A DNA stretch of 64,000 nt, taken from Acidisarcina polymorpha (lineage in GTDB: Bacteria > Acidobacteriota > Terriglobia > Terriglobales > Acidobacteriaceae). Below are positions 62,201 through 64,000 of this stretch, piece after piece. Numbering within the stretch: the first letter of the stretch is position 1; the number at the start of each line of letters is the position of its first letter. The stretch spans positions 2,914,001 to 2,978,000 of the forward strand of contig NZ_CP030840.1 of the NCBI RefSeq assembly GCF_003330725.1, written 5' to 3'. The notes beneath the pieces were generated by a model. That model was not told the DNA's origin. It saw only the letters and a list, made by a program, of their open reading frames with translations, and did not search any database. The translations under genes were made by a program, and so were the position numbers.

Positions 62201-62376
62201 CCAAACCGCCCTCTGCGTGTGAGCAAACACAGAGAATAGATGCGTTCGCGACGCCTATACCCGTTGACACAGGGGAAAACGGAGTTGCGCCTATGCTACA
62301 GTGACCGCAAAGCAGCACCACTTCTCGTCGCATCTCATCCCCGAAGCCTTCGCATTCGCTACACGGAGACGCGAGA

Positions 62377-63345
62377 ATGCCGTCAACAAATATACGTCAA
62401 GCCAAGCTCTCAACAGTCGCCCTCTTTCCGCCCAAGTACTTTTTGGAGAATCTTGCGGTGCGCGAGGACAATTCAATTCTGGTAACCGTGGCAAACCATC
62501 ATGAATTATGGTTTGTCCCATCGGCTATTAGAGGGCAAACAGTCGTACCATTGTTGTTGTTTACATTTGCTGAAGTGGCGTGCGGTATCACGGAAGTCGA
62601 GCCGGACGTTTTCTATGTTGCCACAGGAAACTTCTACACATCGCACGAGGCGTATCTTCATCGGTTGGATCTGCGCAACTGGCGCGTTGGTACGTCAATC
62701 CATCCGGAGATGGTGCTGCAACTCCCCCCTCTAGCCCGGGGATTGAATGGTAGCTGTCTGATCGCGCCTGGTGTGTTACTGATAGCAGATTCGTTCGCGA
62801 GCCTAATCTGGCGCATCGACCTGCCCCAGGAAGGGGGCACCCCCAAGGCTCGTGTTTGGACGAAACATGAAAGCATGGGCTATTACCCCGGCCAACTGAA
62901 ACCCGAACAGCCAGGCGTCAATGGCGTACGTTTCGCGAAGAAGACCAATTATCTTTACTACACCGCGACTGCCAAGAAGCTGTTCATGCGTATACCCGTT
63001 GATCCGGAGACGCACGATCCGGCAGGAGAGCCCGAACTTGTGGTCGCCGGTAGGATGGGAGATGATTTCTGCATCGACGAGGATGCTGGATTCGTATACC
63101 TGACAACCCACCGCCAAAACACGATCGACCGCGTCTCGATGAATCCTGCCGAGAACAGCGGATTGACGGAGAGCGTAGCAGGGGATCCCTTCAACGAAGA
63201 ACTCATTGGACCATCCAGCGGTGCCTGGAGCCGAATGCCAGGAGAGTATGGGAAGGTAGCCTTCTTCCTCTCCGATGGCGGCACGGCATCGCCTCCTCCC
63301 GACGGGATCGTGCGACCAGCTAAGCTTCTGCGTGTTGAGTTTTAG
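62377..63345 (+). CDS. SMP-30/gluconolactonase-like beta-propeller protein
   Basis: 322 residues, six-bladed propeller type. It begins FPPKYFLENLAVREDNSILV, a pattern typical of SMP-30-like proteins, and later has GLNGSCLIAPGVLLIADSFA and PGVNGVRFAKKTNYLYYTAT, with the Asn of NGVRF as a likely metal ligand. There is no signal peptide, so it is probably cytosolic. Relatives hydrolyse lactones or act on similar esters, which would suit the neighbouring carboxymuconolactone-type genes. The ribosome site is weak (GAGACG). It is divergent from that operon. Confidence 0.8.
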   Translation: MPSTNIRQAKLSTVALFPPKYFLENLAVREDNSILVTVANHHELWFVPSAIRGQTVVPLLLFTFAEVACGITEVEPDVFYVATGNFYTSHEAYLHRLDLRNWRVGTSIHPEMVLQLPPLARGLNGSCLIAPGVLLIADSFASLIWRIDLPQEGGTPKARVWTKHESMGYYPGQLKPEQPGVNGVRFAKKTNYLYYTATAKKLFMRIPVDPETHDPAGEPELVVAGRMGDDFCIDEDAGFVYLTTHRQNTIDRVSMNPAENSGLTESVAGDPFNEELIGPSSGAWSRMPGEYGKVAFFLSDGGTASPPPDGIVRPAKLLRVEF

Positions 63346-63626
63346 TACGTTTCTGAAGTCCTCAATACGTGAGGTATTCTTCGGACGGAAGGGCTCTGGT
63401 GCTAGCACGCACTGCCGGCCGGACAGACGCCTCCGGCCGTCATCGCTAGCATTTCCGGGGTGTTGGAAGGGGCTGCGCGATCGTGGTGCTGCTAGGCTCT
63501 GTTGCAAGGCAACGGTCGACCGTGCCCCTCGCCGCGGGCACGATGAAGCGTTCGACTCGATCCGCCTTGCCGTAGAATCTGCACTCCCCTTTGAAACTGA
63601 CCACAAATTCAGATTATGAGGCTGAC
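63346..63626. other. Intergenic with IS6-type terminal sequence
   Basis: GGCTCTGTTGCAAGG lies near 63496, resembling the IS6-type end at 29754. No transposase coding sequence accompanies it. The remainder shows no gene. Confidence 0.4.
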
Positions 63627-63992
63627 GTGGAACAAGCGAAGGCACCCCAATGGATCATTCACTTAGTCGACGAGATTGATTCTGTCCGGTTCGGCGAGGC
63701 CTTCCAGAGGTTCGCCCCAGATAGGGAACTATTGTTCGGAAGTCACCGCTCTGATGGGCAGAGGGAGATACAGGAGTAGTTCCGTCGAATGCATATTCCT
63801 ATGGAGACAAAGCATCAGATTAGCGAAGTCTGGGCAGGCAGTCATCGAACTTATGTCCTCGGTGAAGTCAAGATGATTAAGAAGACGGAACCCCGCGAAC
63901 TATCTGTCGAACCATTTCAGTGGATGTTCTATGAGGACGAGGGCGGTGGCGGACTATTGCGGAGATGGCTGGTCACGGCAGGACCGGTATGA
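63627..63992 (+). pseudogene. SnoaL/NTF2-like protein with in-frame stop
   Basis: From GTG 63627 (GAGG upstream) the frame reads APQWIIHLVDEIDSVRFGEA, FQRFAPDRELLFGSHRSDGQ and REIQE, then TAG at 63777, then in the same frame FRRMHIPMETKHQISEVWAG, HRTYVLGEVKMIKKTEPREL, PFQWMFYEDEGG and GLLRRWLVTAGPV. Together these 121 codons make one NTF2-fold protein. Relatives have an aromatic or hydrophobic residue where the stop is, so one substitution could explain it. It is either a fresh pseudogene or an erroneous base. Confidence 0.75.
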
Positions 63993-64000
63993 ACTAGCGG

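Noticed and set aside
62142-62333. N-terminal extension of the second carboxymuconolactone-like protein to 62333
   Set aside because: The extension would translate the perfect palindrome, has no family similarity and ignores the clear GGAGGA before ATG 62141.
1-64000. CRISPR arrays, rRNA operons, group I or II introns
   Set aside because: No regularly spaced repeats, rRNA signature sequences or intron cores were seen on reading both strands; a dedicated search could still find weak cases.

Overview
The window looks like a piece of an Acidobacteriota chromosome (class Terriglobia; Granulicella/Edaphobacter/Terriglobus type). Evidence: an Oar-like TonB-dependent receptor of 1160 residues with an N-terminal carboxypeptidase-regulatory-like domain, two proteins sharing an N-terminal domain common in this phylum (one followed by a FlgO/TolB-like domain and TPRs, one by a membrane anchor), a CarboxypepD/SpoIIE-rich style of regulation, and moderate GC. 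The assignment is inference from gene types; no rRNA or tRNA gene was found.

Layout. 0-3.4 kb: start of an XRE/MmyB-type regulator, a LysR regulator, a frameshifted kelch gene and a bicupin. 4.1-10.9 kb: a regulator followed by an EmrA-EmrB-TolC tripartite efflux set and a degenerate receiver protein. 11.5-14.4 kb: an MlaE-MlaF-MlaD lipid-transport operon whose MCE protein carries an OmpA-like tail. 15.2-19.6 kb: a stress protein, a GH15 enzyme and an epoxide hydrolase. 20.4-36.8 kb: accessory DNA dominated by wreckage, with an intact IS110 transposase, pieces of IS3, IS6 and Tn3 elements, a broken tyrosine integrase, broken Mrr, YhcG and HNH nucleases, damaged toxin-antitoxin genes, and a few intact genes (YsnF-like, GH-D glycosidase, Fic, PadR, PP2C phosphatase). 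36.8-45.8 kb: a coherent locus with a membrane-anchored regulator, the TonB receptor, a secreted beta-propeller/ricin-lectin protein and an aspartylglucosaminidase-like protein lacking its nucleophile. 46-48.8 kb: remains of a mobilisation module (MobF relaxase end, RepB-type primase), an RHS piece and IS6 ends. 49.2-52.6 kb: two TetR-controlled oxidoreductase pairs with visible operators. 52.9-53.9 kb: a fused integrase/IS91 relic. 54.5-58.6 kb: a frameshifted S10 peptidase, a second epoxide hydrolase and another alpha/beta hydrolase. 58.8-64 kb: an inverted second copy of the LysR/MmyB/kelch unit, two carboxymuconolactone-decarboxylase-like proteins, an SMP-30-like propeller and an NTF2-like gene with an in-frame stop.

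The most striking structure is an inverted duplication: bases 1-1164 and 58995-60158 are colinear without net indels (paired coordinates sum to 60159), so about 57 kb of accessory DNA lies between two inverted copies of a divergent regulator pair. Other items that known features do not explain are a 39-codon gene with a perfect Shine-Dalgarno sequence between two hairpins, a perfect 34-base palindrome at 62167-62200, a 49-base hairpin abutting the IS110 transposase, and a 26-codon open frame overlapping the TonB-receptor start.
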